The position numbers and the translations under genes were made by a program. DNA of 64,000 bases from Caenimonas sedimenti. GTDB lineage: Bacteria > Pseudomonadota > Gammaproteobacteria > Burkholderiales > Burkholderiaceae_C. The notes beneath the pieces are model-generated. The model was not told the DNA's origin, searched no databases, and saw only the letters and a list, made by a program, of their open reading frames with translations. Of this stretch, positions 54,810 through 63,706 are shown piece after piece; within the stretch, counting starts at the first letter, position 1, and each line of letters opens with the position of its first letter. Location: contig NZ_VOBQ01000004.1 of NCBI RefSeq assembly GCF_007833165.1, positions 434,001 to 498,000 on the forward strand. The letters run 5' to 3'.

Positions 54810-56006
54810 CTAGTCGACCTTGGCCCCGGCCTGGAACCATTGGCCGATGACCGCGCGTTCCGCCTCGGTGATGCCGGTGCTGTTGTTCATCGGCATGGTC
54901 TTCGCCACGACGGCCTGCTGGTAGACCGCCTGGGCATGCTGCTTCAGCGATGCGGGCGCATCCAGCCGCACGTTCTTCATCTGCACCTGGGCGCCATGGC
55001 ACATGAGGCAGCGCTGCTCCAGCACCTTGCTCACCTCGGCGTAGCCGGCAGCCGCCGGTGCCTTGGCTACGGCGCTGGAGTCCGGCGCCAGCCAGGCGAT
55101 CACGGCGGCGATCACCGCGAGTCCCGCCAACGCATACCCGGCCGGGTGCCGGTTGCGCCCCAGCTTCCAGCCGTGCCGCATGACGAAGAACTGGCGGATG
55201 GCGGCGCCGGCGAACATCATCGCGATCAGCACCAGCCAATTCAGCTTGTGCGTGTAGAGGAAGCTGTAGTGGTTCGACAGCATCGCGAACAGCACCGGCA
55301 GCGTGAAGTAGGTGTTGTGCACGCTGCGCTGCTTGCCGCGCTGGCCATGCACGGGGTCGACCGGCTGCCCGGCCTGGATGGACGCGATCACCTTCTTCTG
55401 GCCGGGGATGATCCAGAAGAAGACGTTGGCGCTCATCGCGGTGGCGATCATGGCGCCCACCAGCAGGAAAGCCGCACGCCCGGCGAACCAGTGGCAGGCC
55501 AGCCAGGAGGCCGCGCAGACCAGCACCAGCACCAGCGCGCCGACGATCGCGTCGCCGTTCTTGCGGTGGCTGAAGACCTGGCAGATGACGTCGTAGAGGA
55601 TCCAGAAGACGACCAGGAACGAGCAGGCGACGCCGATGGCCGCGCCCGGCGACCAGTTCATCAGCGACTTGTCGATCAGGTAGGTGCTGGCGTTCCAGAG
55701 GTACGAGACCGTGAAGAGCGCGAAGCCCGACATCCAGGTCGAATAACTCTCCCAGTAGAACCAGTGCAGGTGCGGCGGCAGCTGCGGCGGCTGGACCGCG
55801 TACTTCACCGGGTGGTAGAAGCCGCCGCCGTGGACAGCCCACAGCTCGCCGGTGGCGCCCTCTTCGCGCAGCTTGGCGTCGGCCGGCGGCGTCAGGCTGG
55901 AATCGAGGAAGACGAAGTAGAAGGAGGAGCCGACCCAGGCGATCGCGGTGATGACGTGCAGCCATCGCAACAGCAGGTTGGCCCAGTCGAGAACATAGCT
56001 TTCCAT
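54810..56006 (-). CDS. puuD: Urate hydroxylase PuuD with C-terminal cytochrome c domain
   Basis: This 398-residue membrane enzyme oxidises urate to 5-hydroxyisourate. About eight hydrophobic segments cover residues 10-310 (LLLRWLHVITAIAWVGSSFY, FFWIIPGQKKVIAS, HNTYFTLPVLFAMLSNHYSF). The last 80 residues are a cytochrome c-like domain with CLMCH and a later MPMNN that could give the Met ligand. This means electrons go to the respiratory chain instead of forming peroxide as in cofactor-free uricase. It lies 42 bases upstream of the glycerate kinase gene. Confidence 0.93.
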   Translation of the reverse strand: MESYVLDWANLLLRWLHVITAIAWVGSSFYFVFLDSSLTPPADAKLREEGATGELWAVHGGGFYHPVKYAVQPPQLPPHLHWFYWESYSTWMSGFALFTVSYLWNASTYLIDKSLMNWSPGAAIGVACSFLVVFWILYDVICQVFSHRKNGDAIVGALVLVLVCAASWLACHWFAGRAAFLLVGAMIATAMSANVFFWIIPGQKKVIASIQAGQPVDPVHGQRGKQRSVHNTYFTLPVLFAMLSNHYSFLYTHKLNWLVLIAMMFAGAAIRQFFVMRHGWKLGRNRHPAGYALAGLAVIAAVIAWLAPDSSAVAKAPAAAGYAEVSKVLEQRCLMCHGAQVQMKNVRLDAPASLKQHAQAVYQQAVVAKTMPMNNSTGITEAERAVIGQWFQAGAKVD

Positions 56007-56140
56007 GGCTTCTCTGCGATGGGAAACCTGCTCACCACCGCGGGCGCTCTGAGCAGCATGGGGCCGCGCAAATCACCGGGACCGAACCCGGTGAGCAGCC
56101 GCTGCGACCTGTGCCGCCCAGTGTAGCCAGCTTGGCGTGT

Positions 56141-56944
56141 TCAAGAAAGCGGCATCTGCAGCAACTGTGCGGCCACGGCGACGGCGATCACCTCCGGCTC
56201 CTTGCCCGGGATGCCTGGCACCCCGATGGGGCACGTGACCTGCGCGAGTTCCTGCTTGTGGAAGCCGCGCTCCTCCAGCCGGTGCCGGAAAGTCGCCCAC
56301 TTGGTCTTGCTGCCGATCAGGCCCACGTAGAGCAGATCGCCGCGCTCGCGCAGGCGCCTCAGGCAGGCGGCCACCACGTCGAGATCCTCCGCATGGCTGA
56401 AACTCATGATCAGCACGCGCGAATGGGGCGCGAGGCCGTCGACCGCCGCATGGACCGGGTCGGAGTGCTCACACTGCACTTCGGCCGGCGTGTCCGCGGG
56501 GAAGATCTCGTCGCGGCTGTCGATCCAGGTGATGGCGAAAGGCAATGGCGCCAGCACCCGGACCAGCGCCCGGCCGACGTGGCCGCCGCCGAACAGCGCC
56601 AGGGGCGCATGGCTGGCCGCGAGTGCCCGCCGGCGGGCGGCCAGCTTGGCCGCACCGGCACGTTCGAATTTGAGCTGGACGACGCCGCCGCAGCACTGGC
56701 CCAGGCTGGGACCGAGGGCGAACCGCATGACAGGGTCGCCCGAGCCGCCGGCCAGCCGGCGCCGCGCCTCGGCGATCGCCTCGAATTCGAGGTGCCCGCC
56801 GCCGATGGTGCCGTCGATGCGGTCCGAATGCACCGCCATCCAGGCGCCGGTTTCGCGCGGCACCGAGCCCTGCGAGGCATGCACGGTCACCAGCACCGCG
56901 TCTTGCGCCGCCAACCCCGGTGTGACTTCTTCATGGGCCCGCAT
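56141..56944 (-). CDS. xdhC: Xanthine dehydrogenase accessory protein XdhC
   Basis: This 267-residue chaperone binds and inserts sulfurated molybdenum cofactor into XdhB. Motifs are VHASQGSVPRETGAWM, DGTIGGGHLEFEA, GPSLGQCCGGVVQL with the paired cysteines, and a Rossmann-like LALFGGGHVGRALVRVL. It is 24 kb away from xdhAB, which is less usual than xdhABC in one operon, but the spread of the pathway over the window makes it the obvious partner. It lies 134 bases upstream of puuD on the same strand. Confidence 0.94.
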   Translation of the reverse strand: MRAHEEVTPGLAAQDAVLVTVHASQGSVPRETGAWMAVHSDRIDGTIGGGHLEFEAIAEARRRLAGGSGDPVMRFALGPSLGQCCGGVVQLKFERAGAAKLAARRRALAASHAPLALFGGGHVGRALVRVLAPLPFAITWIDSRDEIFPADTPAEVQCEHSDPVHAAVDGLAPHSRVLIMSFSHAEDLDVVAACLRRLRERGDLLYVGLIGSKTKWATFRHRLEERGFHKQELAQVTCPIGVPGIPGKEPEVIAVAVAAQLLQMPLS

Positions 56945-57065
56945 GCTTTACAGTGCATCCGATCGCAAGGACATCATCGTGAGGGTTACCAAGGTCAACA
57001 TGGCGAGCCTCGGGGCGTTGTAGAGCTACGCCCCAGCCCCCGATCCGTAGCCCTCGCCAGGACCC

Positions 57066-57584
57066 ATGATGAAGCATTCCACCACCTTGCGCCAAGCAGC
57101 ACCCGTCATCGCCGCCGCCCTGCTGGCGTCCTGCACCTCCACGCCGCTGCCGCCGGACACGAGCGCCGCCACCGTGGCCCCCGCGAGGATCCAACCCATG
57201 CCCGAATCTTCCCCGCCGCCTGCCGCCGTCCAGACCGTGCGGACGTCCGGCGCCAGCAACCCGCGCGCCTACCGCTCCGACGCCGCCACCCATCTCTACG
57301 GGCTGAACCAGGAACGCATCTGGAAAGGCCGCCTGCCGCCCCTGCTGTATGCGATCGGGGTCTTGCAAGTCGAAGTCGACGGCCGCGGCAACGTGCGCAA
57401 CCTGAGCTGGATGCGCGCGCCCAAGCATGCGCCGGAAGTCATCGCGGAGATCGAGCGCACGGTGCGCAATGCGGCGCCTTTCCCCGCGCCCGTGCGCATG
57501 GGCAAGGTGGTCTACACGGACACGTGGTTGTGGCATGAGAGCGGGCGGTTCCAGCTGGATACCTTGACCGAAGGGCAGGATTGA
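57066..57584 (+). CDS. Lipoprotein with TonB-like C-terminal domain
   Basis: This 172-residue exported protein has a lipobox (AALLASCTST). A Pro/Ser/Thr-rich linker follows, then a C-terminal domain of about 95 residues (LLYAIGVLQVEVDGRGNVRN, then VIAEIERTVRNAAPFPAPVR) resembling the TonB/TolA C-terminal fold. No transmembrane anchor or partner genes for a TonB system are present. It diverges from xdhC and converges on uraH, with a REP pair between. Function unknown. Confidence 0.75.
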   Translation: MMKHSTTLRQAAPVIAAALLASCTSTPLPPDTSAATVAPARIQPMPESSPPPAAVQTVRTSGASNPRAYRSDAATHLYGLNQERIWKGRLPPLLYAIGVLQVEVDGRGNVRNLSWMRAPKHAPEVIAEIERTVRNAAPFPAPVRMGKVVYTDTWLWHESGRFQLDTLTEGQD

Positions 57585-57588
57585 CAAC

Positions 57589-57670
57589 CGTCATTCCCGC
57601 GAAGGCGGGAATCCGGGGCACCCTGACCGAAGACGGAAGCTCTGGATCCCCGCCTTCGTGGGGATGACGG
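57589..57670. repeat. Pair of REP-like elements between convergent genes
   Basis: TCATTCCCGCGAAGGCGGGAAT at 57590 is followed by CTCTGGATCCCCGCC and TTCGTGGGGATGACGG at 57640-57670. Each is a hairpin, and they are related to the copies at 20.8 and 22.4 kb. Their position between two convergent stops suggests a bidirectional transcript end. Confidence 0.75.
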
Positions 57671-57677
57671 CACGGGC

Positions 57678-58031
57678 TTACGAGCCCCGATAGGTCGAAT
57701 AGCTCCAGGGGCTCACCAGCAGCGGCACGTGATAGTGCTGCCCGGTGTGCGCAATACCGAAGTCCAGTGTGACGCGGTCCAGGAAGGGTGGATCCGGCAA
57801 CTCCACGCCTTTGCCGCGGAAGTACGCCGCGACCTCGAACACCAGCCGGTACGTGCCGGCCCGCAGGCTGGCCGTGTCGTAGAGCGGCCCGTCCGGGTTG
57901 CGGCCATCCGCGTTCAGCACCAGCTTCTTCACCAGCGTCGCGGCGCCGCCGCGCACCGTGTGCAGTTCGACCGCCATGCCGGCCGCCGGCGTGCCGTGCA
58001 TCGTGTCGAGGACGTGGGTGCTCAGGCCCAT
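57678..58031 (-). CDS. uraH: 5-hydroxyisourate hydrolase (transthyretin-like)
   Basis: This 117-residue protein starts at MGLSTHVLDT. It hydrolyses 5-hydroxyisourate, the PuuD product, to OHCU. The three diagnostic segments are present: LSTHVLDTMHGTPA with the catalytic His, the internal GTYRLVFEVAAYF, and the C-terminal tetrapeptide-like YRGS in WSYSTYRGS. The ATG at 58031 was taken because it begins the conserved core; the in-frame ATG 13 codons upstream is inside the operator. It is divergent from the GntR regulator. Confidence 0.96.
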   Translation of the reverse strand: MGLSTHVLDTMHGTPAAGMAVELHTVRGGAATLVKKLVLNADGRNPDGPLYDTASLRAGTYRLVFEVAAYFRGKGVELPDPPFLDRVTLDFGIAHTGQHYHVPLLVSPWSYSTYRGS

Positions 58032-58058
58032 GGGGCTTCTCCTGCGGATTGTCCACCG

Positions 58059-58072
58059 AAGTGTATACACTT
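58059..58072. promoter_or_regulatory. Perfect 14-base palindromic operator between uraH and gntR
   Basis: AAGTGTATACACTT is its own complement. It lies 28 bases before uraH and 27 bases before the GntR gene, in their shared promoter region. TGTATACA-centred palindromes are typical of FCD-type GntR binding sites, so it is a likely site for the adjacent regulator. Confidence 0.75.
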
Positions 58073-58098
58073 TTGCGGGCGACGGCTATGATGAGCGG

Positions 58099-58764
58099 AT
58101 GGAGCCATCCGCCACCAGTGTCATCGTCGATTCGCTGACCCGCGCGATCGTCGAACACAGGTTGCAGCCCGGGACCAAGCTCGCGGAGCAGAAGCTGGCC
58201 GACCACTTCGGCGTGTCACGCACCCTGGTGAGGCAGGCCCTGTTCCAGATGGCGCAGAACCGGCTGGTGCAGATGGAGCCGGCCCGCGGCGCCTTCGTCG
58301 CGGTGCCTTCCGTCGAGGAGGCGCGGCAGGTGTTCCGCGTGCGGCGCATGCTGGAAGCCGAGATGACGCGCGAATTCGTCCGCAATGCGACGTCGGCCAA
58401 GCTCAGGGCGCTGAAGGAGCACATGGCCCGGGAAAAGGCGGCGGTCGACCGCAACGACGCCTCCGCGCGCGTCGAGCTGCTGGGGGACTTTCACGTGCGC
58501 ATGGCCGAACTCTCCGGCAACGAGGTGCTGGCGCAGATCCTGCGTGACCTGGTTTCCCGCAGCTCGCTCATCACGCTGATGTACCAACGCGACGGCGCCG
58601 CCGCGCATTCGCAGGAAGAACACGTGGAACTGGTGAAAGCCATCGCCGCGCGCGACGAGGAACGTGCCGTGCGCCTGATGGAGGAACACCTGCTGCACGT
58701 GGAAGAAAGCCTGGCCTTCGACCGCCCCGTGCCCACCAACGACATCGCCCAGGCGCTGGCCTGA
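58099..58764 (+). CDS. GntR-family (FCD) regulator of the ureide genes
   Basis: This is a 221-residue regulator starting at MEPSATSVIVDSL. Residues about 10-75 form the GntR winged helix (LQPGTKLAEQKLADHFGVSR, LVRQALFQMAQNRLVQME), and the rest is an FCD effector domain (VFRVRRMLEAEMTREFV, DFHVRMAELSGN, HVELVKAIAARDEERAVRLM) with His residues for metal or ligand binding. It overlaps puuE by 1 base and faces uraH across a palindromic operator, so it probably controls both directions. The longer frame crosses the operator and was rejected. Confidence 0.93.
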   Translation: MEPSATSVIVDSLTRAIVEHRLQPGTKLAEQKLADHFGVSRTLVRQALFQMAQNRLVQMEPARGAFVAVPSVEEARQVFRVRRMLEAEMTREFVRNATSAKLRALKEHMAREKAAVDRNDASARVELLGDFHVRMAELSGNEVLAQILRDLVSRSSLITLMYQRDGAAAHSQEEHVELVKAIAARDEERAVRLMEEHLLHVEESLAFDRPVPTNDIAQALA

Positions 58765-59708
58765 TGCACATGAACTACGACAGCACCGCACCCTACCCGC
58801 GCGACCTGGTGGGCTACGGCCGCCATCCGCCGCACGCGCAATGGCCGGGCGCAGCCCGCATCGCCGTGCAATTCGTCCTCAACTACGAGGAGGGCGGCGA
58901 GAACAGCGTGTTGCACGGCGATGCCGGCTCCGAGCAGTTCCTCTCCGAGATGTTCAACCCGGCTGCCTATCCCGACCGGCACCTGAGCATGGAGGGCATC
59001 TACGAGTACGGTTCGCGCACGGGCGTCTGGCGATTGCTGCGTGAATTCGAGAAGCGCGGGTTGCCGCTCACCGTGTTCGGGGTCAGCATGGCGCTGGAGC
59101 GGCACCCCGAGCTCACGAAGGCGTTCGTGGAGCTGGGCCACGAGATCGCCTGCCACGGCTGGCGCTGGATCCACTACCAGAACGTCGATGAAGCGACCGA
59201 GCGCGAGCACATGCGCATCGGCATGGAGATCATCGAGAAGCTGACCGGGCAACGCTCCGAAGGGTGGTACACCGGCCGCGACAGCCCGAACACGCGGCGA
59301 CTGGTGGCGGACGACGGCGGCTTCGCCTACGACAGCGACTACTACGGCGACGACCTGCCGTTCTGGATGAAGGTGCGCAGGACCGACGGCGCGGTGGTCC
59401 CGCACCTGGTCGTGCCCTACACCCTGGACTGCAACGACATGCGCTTCTCGCTGCCGCAAGGCTTCTCGCATGCGGATCCATTCTTCGAGTACCTGCGCGA
59501 CAGCTTCGATGTGCTCTATGCGGAAGGCGACGAAGCGCCGAAGATGATGAGCATCGGCATGCACTGCCGGCTGCTCGGCCGCCCCGGGCGCATCGTGGCG
59601 CTGCAGCGCTTCCTGGACCACATCGAAAGGCACGACCGCGTCTGGGTCTGCCGCCGCATCGACATTGCCCGCCACTGGCGGGCTACGCACCCCTACAAGG
59701 AGGGCTGA
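58764..59708 (+). CDS. puuE: Allantoinase PuuE (polysaccharide-deacetylase fold)
   Basis: This is a 314-residue metal-dependent allantoinase of the PuuE type, unrelated to amidohydrolase AllB. It converts allantoin to allantoate. Motifs are AVQFVLNYEEGGENSVLHGD, LPLTVFGVSMALERHPELT, IACHGWRWIHYQNVDE, GWYTGRDSPNTRRLV and YDSDYYGDDLPFW. The TGATG overlap couples it to the GntR gene, and a uraD-allC fusion follows within 2 bases. An in-frame ATG two codons on is an alternative start. Confidence 0.96.
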   Translation: MHMNYDSTAPYPRDLVGYGRHPPHAQWPGAARIAVQFVLNYEEGGENSVLHGDAGSEQFLSEMFNPAAYPDRHLSMEGIYEYGSRTGVWRLLREFEKRGLPLTVFGVSMALERHPELTKAFVELGHEIACHGWRWIHYQNVDEATEREHMRIGMEIIEKLTGQRSEGWYTGRDSPNTRRLVADDGGFAYDSDYYGDDLPFWMKVRRTDGAVVPHLVVPYTLDCNDMRFSLPQGFSHADPFFEYLRDSFDVLYAEGDEAPKMMSIGMHCRLLGRPGRIVALQRFLDHIERHDRVWVCRRIDIARHWRATHPYKEG

Positions 59709-59709
59709 G

Positions 59710-61491
59710 ATGCCCGTGACACTCGAACAACTGAATACCGCCACGCTCGGCGGAGCCGCGCAACTGCTGGACGGCCTGTACGAACACTCGCCCTGGATCG
59801 CGCAGGCCGCCCTGGCGCAGCGGCCGTTCCGCTCGCTCACGCACCTGAAGAGCGCCATGGCGTCGGTGGTGCGCGAGGCCGGCCGCGACCAGCAGCTGGC
59901 GCTCATCCGGGCACACCCTGAACTCGCCGGCAAGGCCATGGTGGCGAAGACGCTCACCGACGAGTCGACGAACGAGCAGGGCCGCGCCGGGCTCACCGAT
60001 TGCACGCCCGAGGAGTTCGCGCGGATCCAGCAGCTCAACGCGGATTACAACGCCAAGTTCGGCTTTCCTTTCATCCTGGCCGTGCGCGGGCCGCGCGGGA
60101 CCGGGCTGAACCGGCAGCAGATCATCGAGACGTTCGCGCGACGCCTGGGCAACCACCCGGACTTCGAACTCGCCGAGGCCTTGCGCAACATCCATCGCAT
60201 CGTCGAACTGCGCTTGAACGACAAGTTCGGCGTCGAGCCGGCGTTGGGGAACCTGGTCTGGGACTGGCACGAGCGGCTGGCGCAGTTCAGCGACCCAGGC
60301 TATGCGGAGAACAGGCAGCTCACCGTCACCTATCTCACCGAAGCGCACCGGCAAGCGGCGGCGCAGATCGTGGAGACGATGCGGGAGTGTGGGTTTGATG
60401 ACTTGACGATCGATGCGGTGGGGAACGTGGTCGGGCGCTACGAGGCAACGACGCCTGGCGCACGCGCATTGCTCACCGGCTCGCATTTCGACACCGTGCG
60501 CAACGGCGGCAAGTACGACGGCCGGCTCGGCATCTTCACGCCCATGGCCTGCGTGCGTGAACTGGCGCGGGCGAACCGCCGCTTGCCGTTCGGCATCGAA
60601 GTCGTGGCCTTCGCCGAGGAGGAGGGCCAACGCTACAAGGCCACCTTCCTGGGTTCCGGCGCCTTGATCGGTCACTTCAATTCGGCCTGGCTGGAGCAGA
60701 AGGACGCCGACGGCGTGACCATGCGCGAGGCCATGCAGCACGCCGGGCTGCCCGCCAGCACCGAGGCCATCGCGCAGTTGAAGCGCGACCCCGGCCGCTA
60801 CCTCGGCTTCGTCGAAGTGCACATCGAGCAGGGCCCGGTGTTGAACGAGATCGACCTGCCGCTCGGCATCGTCACCTCCATCAACGGCGGCGTCCGCTAC
60901 CTGTGCGAGGTGATTGGCATGGCCAGCCACGCCGGCACCACGCCGATGAATCGGCGGCGCGACGCCGCCGTGGCGGTGGCGGAACTGGCGCTCTACGTGG
61001 AGCAGCGGGCCTCGCAGGATGGCGATTCGGTCGGGACGATCGGCATCCTGCAGGTGCCCAATGGCTCGACCAACGTCGTGCCCGGCCGTTGCGTCTTCAC
61101 GCTCGACCTCCGGGCCCCCAACGATCCGCAACGAGACCGCATGGTGGCGGACGTGCTGGCGCAACTCGCCGCCATCTGCGAGCGCCGTGGCTTGCATTTC
61201 AGCACCGAGCAGACCATGCGGGCCGCCGCTGCTCCGAGTGCGCCCGAGTGGCAGCGGCGCTGGGAGAACGCGGTGTCGGCGCTCGGCGTGGACCTGTTCC
61301 GCATGCCCAGCGGCGCCGGCCACGATGCGATGAAGCTGCACGAAGTGATGCCGCAGGCCATGCTGTTCGTCCGCGGCGAGAACGCGGGCATCAGCCACAA
61401 CCCGCTGGAATCGACCACCAGCGACGACATCCAGCTGGCGGTGGAAGCCTTCAGCCACCTGCTCGAACAACTGGCCAGAGAGAACGCATGA
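59710..61491 (+). CDS. UraD-AllC fusion: OHCU decarboxylase and allantoate amidohydrolase
   Basis: This single 593-residue chain carries two consecutive purine-pathway enzymes. Residues about 1-170 form OHCU decarboxylase (LYEHSPWIAQAAL, ALIRAHPELAGKAM, FGFPFILAVRGPRG, with the conserved His and Glu). Residues about 180-593 form an M20-type allantoate/N-carbamoyl amidohydrolase (TGSHFDTVRNGGKYDGRLGI, VVAFAEEEGQRY, VEVHIEQGPVL, GMASHAGTTPMNRRRD, PSGAGHDAM). The two reactions flank the PuuE step, so PuuE acts between them on the same route. It overlaps the next gene by 4 bases. Confidence 0.94.
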   Translation: MPVTLEQLNTATLGGAAQLLDGLYEHSPWIAQAALAQRPFRSLTHLKSAMASVVREAGRDQQLALIRAHPELAGKAMVAKTLTDESTNEQGRAGLTDCTPEEFARIQQLNADYNAKFGFPFILAVRGPRGTGLNRQQIIETFARRLGNHPDFELAEALRNIHRIVELRLNDKFGVEPALGNLVWDWHERLAQFSDPGYAENRQLTVTYLTEAHRQAAAQIVETMRECGFDDLTIDAVGNVVGRYEATTPGARALLTGSHFDTVRNGGKYDGRLGIFTPMACVRELARANRRLPFGIEVVAFAEEEGQRYKATFLGSGALIGHFNSAWLEQKDADGVTMREAMQHAGLPASTEAIAQLKRDPGRYLGFVEVHIEQGPVLNEIDLPLGIVTSINGGVRYLCEVIGMASHAGTTPMNRRRDAAVAVAELALYVEQRASQDGDSVGTIGILQVPNGSTNVVPGRCVFTLDLRAPNDPQRDRMVADVLAQLAAICERRGLHFSTEQTMRAAAAPSAPEWQRRWENAVSALGVDLFRMPSGAGHDAMKLHEVMPQAMLFVRGENAGISHNPLESTTSDDIQLAVEAFSHLLEQLARENA

Positions 61492-62711
61492 CCTCCCACG
61501 ACCGGCTCGACGCCTGGATCGACGCGCACTTCGACGAGGAAGTGCGCTTCCTGCAGGAACTCGTGCGCGTGCCCACCGACACGCCACCCGGCAACAACGC
61601 GCCGCATGCGGAGCGCACGGCCGAACTGCTGCATGGATTCGGCTTCGAGGCCGAAAAGCATGCCGTGCCCGAAGCCGAGGTGCACGCGCAAGGCCTGCAG
61701 TCCATCACCAACCTGATCGTGCGGCGGCGCTACGGCGAGGGCCCCACCATCGCGCTGAATGCGCACGGCGACGTGGTGCCGCCTGGCGAAGGCTGGACAC
61801 GCGACCCATACGGCGGCGAGGTCGCGGACGGCAAGATCTTTGGCCGCGCGGCCGCGGTGAGCAAGAGCGATTTCGCGAGCTTCACGTTCGCCGTGCGTGC
61901 GCTCGAATCGCTGGGGGCGGCGCTGAAGGGCGGGGTGGAACTGCACTTCACCTACGACGAGGAGTTCGGCGGCGAACTGGGTCCCGGCTGGCTGTTGAAG
62001 AAGGGCCTGACGCGGCCCGACCTGCTGATCGCCGCCGGCTTCAGCTACGAAGTCGTCACGGCCCACAACGGCTGCCTGCAGATGGAGGTGACGGTGCACG
62101 GCAAGATGGCGCACGCGGCCATTCCGCACACCGGCGTCGATGCACTGCAGGCGGCCGTGAAAATCCTGGCCGGGCTCTACGCGCAGAACGTGCGCTACCA
62201 GCAGGTCACTTCGAACGTGGCCGGCATCAAGCATCCTTACCTGAACGTCGGCCGCATCGAGGGCGGGACCAACACCAACGTCGTTCCGGGCAAGGTGATG
62301 TTCCGGCTCGACCGCCGCATGATTCCCGAGGAGAACCCGGCGGAAGTCGAAGCGGACATCCGCGCGGTGATCGCGGAAGCCGCCGCCCTGTCGCCCGAAG
62401 TGCGCGTCGACATCAAGCGCCTGCTGCTGGCCAACGCATTGCAGCCGCTGCCGGGCAGCCAGCCGCTGGTGGCCGCGATCCAGCAGCACGGCAAGGCGGT
62501 CTTCGGGCAAGAGATCCCGGCGATGGGGACCCCGCTTTACACCGACGTCCGCCTGTACGGCGAAGCAGGCATCCCCGGCGCGATCTACGGCGCCGGGCCG
62601 CGCACCGTGCTCGAGTCGCATGCGAAACGGGCCGACGAGCGCCTGGAGCTGGAGGACTTGCGGCGAGCGACCAAGGTCATCGCACGCACCCTGTTCGACC
62701 TTCTGCAGTAG
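61488..62711 (+). CDS. M20-family (ArgE/DapE-like) hydrolase in the ureide operon
   Basis: This is a 407-residue zinc-dependent hydrolase. Landmarks are LQELVRVPTDTPPGNN, LNAHGDVVPPGEGW, FGRAAAVSKSD, FTYDEEFGGELGPGW with the catalytic Glu pair, and the dimerisation domain (VTVHGKMAHAAIPHTGVDAL). It is translationally coupled to the uraD-allC gene (ATGA), so it likely handles a ureide or related amide, for example ureidoglycolate or an N-carbamoyl compound. This is inference. Confidence 0.88.
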   Translation: MTSHDRLDAWIDAHFDEEVRFLQELVRVPTDTPPGNNAPHAERTAELLHGFGFEAEKHAVPEAEVHAQGLQSITNLIVRRRYGEGPTIALNAHGDVVPPGEGWTRDPYGGEVADGKIFGRAAAVSKSDFASFTFAVRALESLGAALKGGVELHFTYDEEFGGELGPGWLLKKGLTRPDLLIAAGFSYEVVTAHNGCLQMEVTVHGKMAHAAIPHTGVDALQAAVKILAGLYAQNVRYQQVTSNVAGIKHPYLNVGRIEGGTNTNVVPGKVMFRLDRRMIPEENPAEVEADIRAVIAEAAALSPEVRVDIKRLLLANALQPLPGSQPLVAAIQQHGKAVFGQEIPAMGTPLYTDVRLYGEAGIPGAIYGAGPRTVLESHAKRADERLELEDLRRATKVIARTLFDLLQ

Positions 62712-62767
62712 CGGGCGGGGGCAACCCTCTGGTACATTGACGCCAGAGATAGTACAACTGCGCCTCA

Positions 62768-63499
62768 ATGTCCGCCCTCCCTGCCCCGCCCATGCTCCGC
62801 AAGGGACGCTCGCTCACCGCTGAACTGGTGCAGGCGCTCAGCGACCGCGTTCGCGACGGCCGCCTGGCCGCCGCGGCCAAGCTGCCGACCGAGGCCGCGA
62901 TCATGGAGGAGTTCGGGGTCAGCCGCACGGTCGTCCGGGAGGCCATTTCCCGGCTGCAGGCGGCCGGCGTGGTCGAGACCAAGCACGGCGTCGGCACCTT
63001 CGTGGTGGGCCTGGGCGACGGTTCGACTTTCCGCATCGCCCCCGACCAGCTGGGCACGCTGCAGGACGTGATTGCGGTGCTGGAATTGCGCATCGGGGTC
63101 GAAACCGAAGGCGCGGCCCTGGCGGCGGCGCGCCGCACTCCCGAGAACCTGGTTTCGCTGCGGTCCGCGCTGGATGCGTTCGCGAGTGCGGTGGATGAGG
63201 GACGCACCGCGGTCGGCCCGGACTTCCAGTTCCACCTGGAGATCGCCCGGGCGACCCAGAACCACCACTTCGCGGACCTGATGACGACGCTGGGCGGGAT
63301 GATGATCCCGCGGGCCCGCCTCGAGTCGACGCAGAGCGTGAGCCCCGAGCAGCAGGCCTACCTGCGGCGCGTGAACAGCGAGCACGAAAGCATCTTCGAC
63401 GCCATCAGCCGGCAGGACGTGGAGGCCGCTCGCGCGGCCATGCGCACGCACCTCGCCAACAGCCGCGAACGCCGGCGCCGGCTCGCCGAACTCCGCTAG
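62768..63499 (+). CDS. GntR-family (FadR/FCD) regulator upstream of kdgD
   Basis: This 243-residue regulator has a winged helix (LQAAGVVETKHGVGTFVVG, preceded by EFGVSRTVVREAISRLQ) and an FCD domain (VIAVLELRIGVETEGAALA, FQFHLEIARATQNHHFADLM, HESIFDAISRQDVEAAR). Just upstream, GGTACATTG and AGTACAACTG form paired GTAC half-sites that may be an autoregulatory operator. It precedes a 5-dehydro-4-deoxyglucarate dehydratase gene, so control of sugar-acid breakdown is likely. The TAG stop is formed by the left CTAG flank of the MITE-like insertion. Confidence 0.92.
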   Translation: MSALPAPPMLRKGRSLTAELVQALSDRVRDGRLAAAAKLPTEAAIMEEFGVSRTVVREAISRLQAAGVVETKHGVGTFVVGLGDGSTFRIAPDQLGTLQDVIAVLELRIGVETEGAALAAARRTPENLVSLRSALDAFASAVDEGRTAVGPDFQFHLEIARATQNHHFADLMTTLGGMMIPRARLESTQSVSPEQQAYLRRVNSEHESIFDAISRQDVEAARAAMRTHLANSRERRRRLAELR

Positions 63500-63706
63500 G
63501 GCCTGTTCACACAAATATCTGTGCTCTCGCTGCCCCGCATCGGGCCGCAGGCAAGGCGCGGGGCAGCCCGAAGGGTTCGGCGCCCTGCGGGGCCCTCGCC
63601 GGGCGTGCAAAGGGGGTCAAGACGCCCAGTCTTGACCCCCTTTGCCCACCCACCGAGCATCCCCGCAGGGTCCGAACGAGAGCGCAGATATTTGTGTGAA
63701 CAGGCC
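63500..63706. mobile_element. MITE-like element with long inverted repeats and CTAG target duplications
   Basis: This 207-base unit is flanked on both sides by CTAG (63496-63499 and 63707-63710). Its ends are perfect inverted repeats of 22 bases (starting GGCCTGTTCACACAAATATC), extendable to about 29 bases with one mismatch. Inside is a second large hairpin (CAAAGGGGGTCAAGAC and its complement, near 63607-63645). No coding frame is present. A 4-base YTAR duplication is typical of IS5-type transposases, so a non-autonomous IS5-related MITE is the best reading. Confidence 0.75.

Noticed and set aside
63500..63706. Complete insertion sequence
   Set aside because: At 207 bases with no coding frame it cannot encode a transposase.
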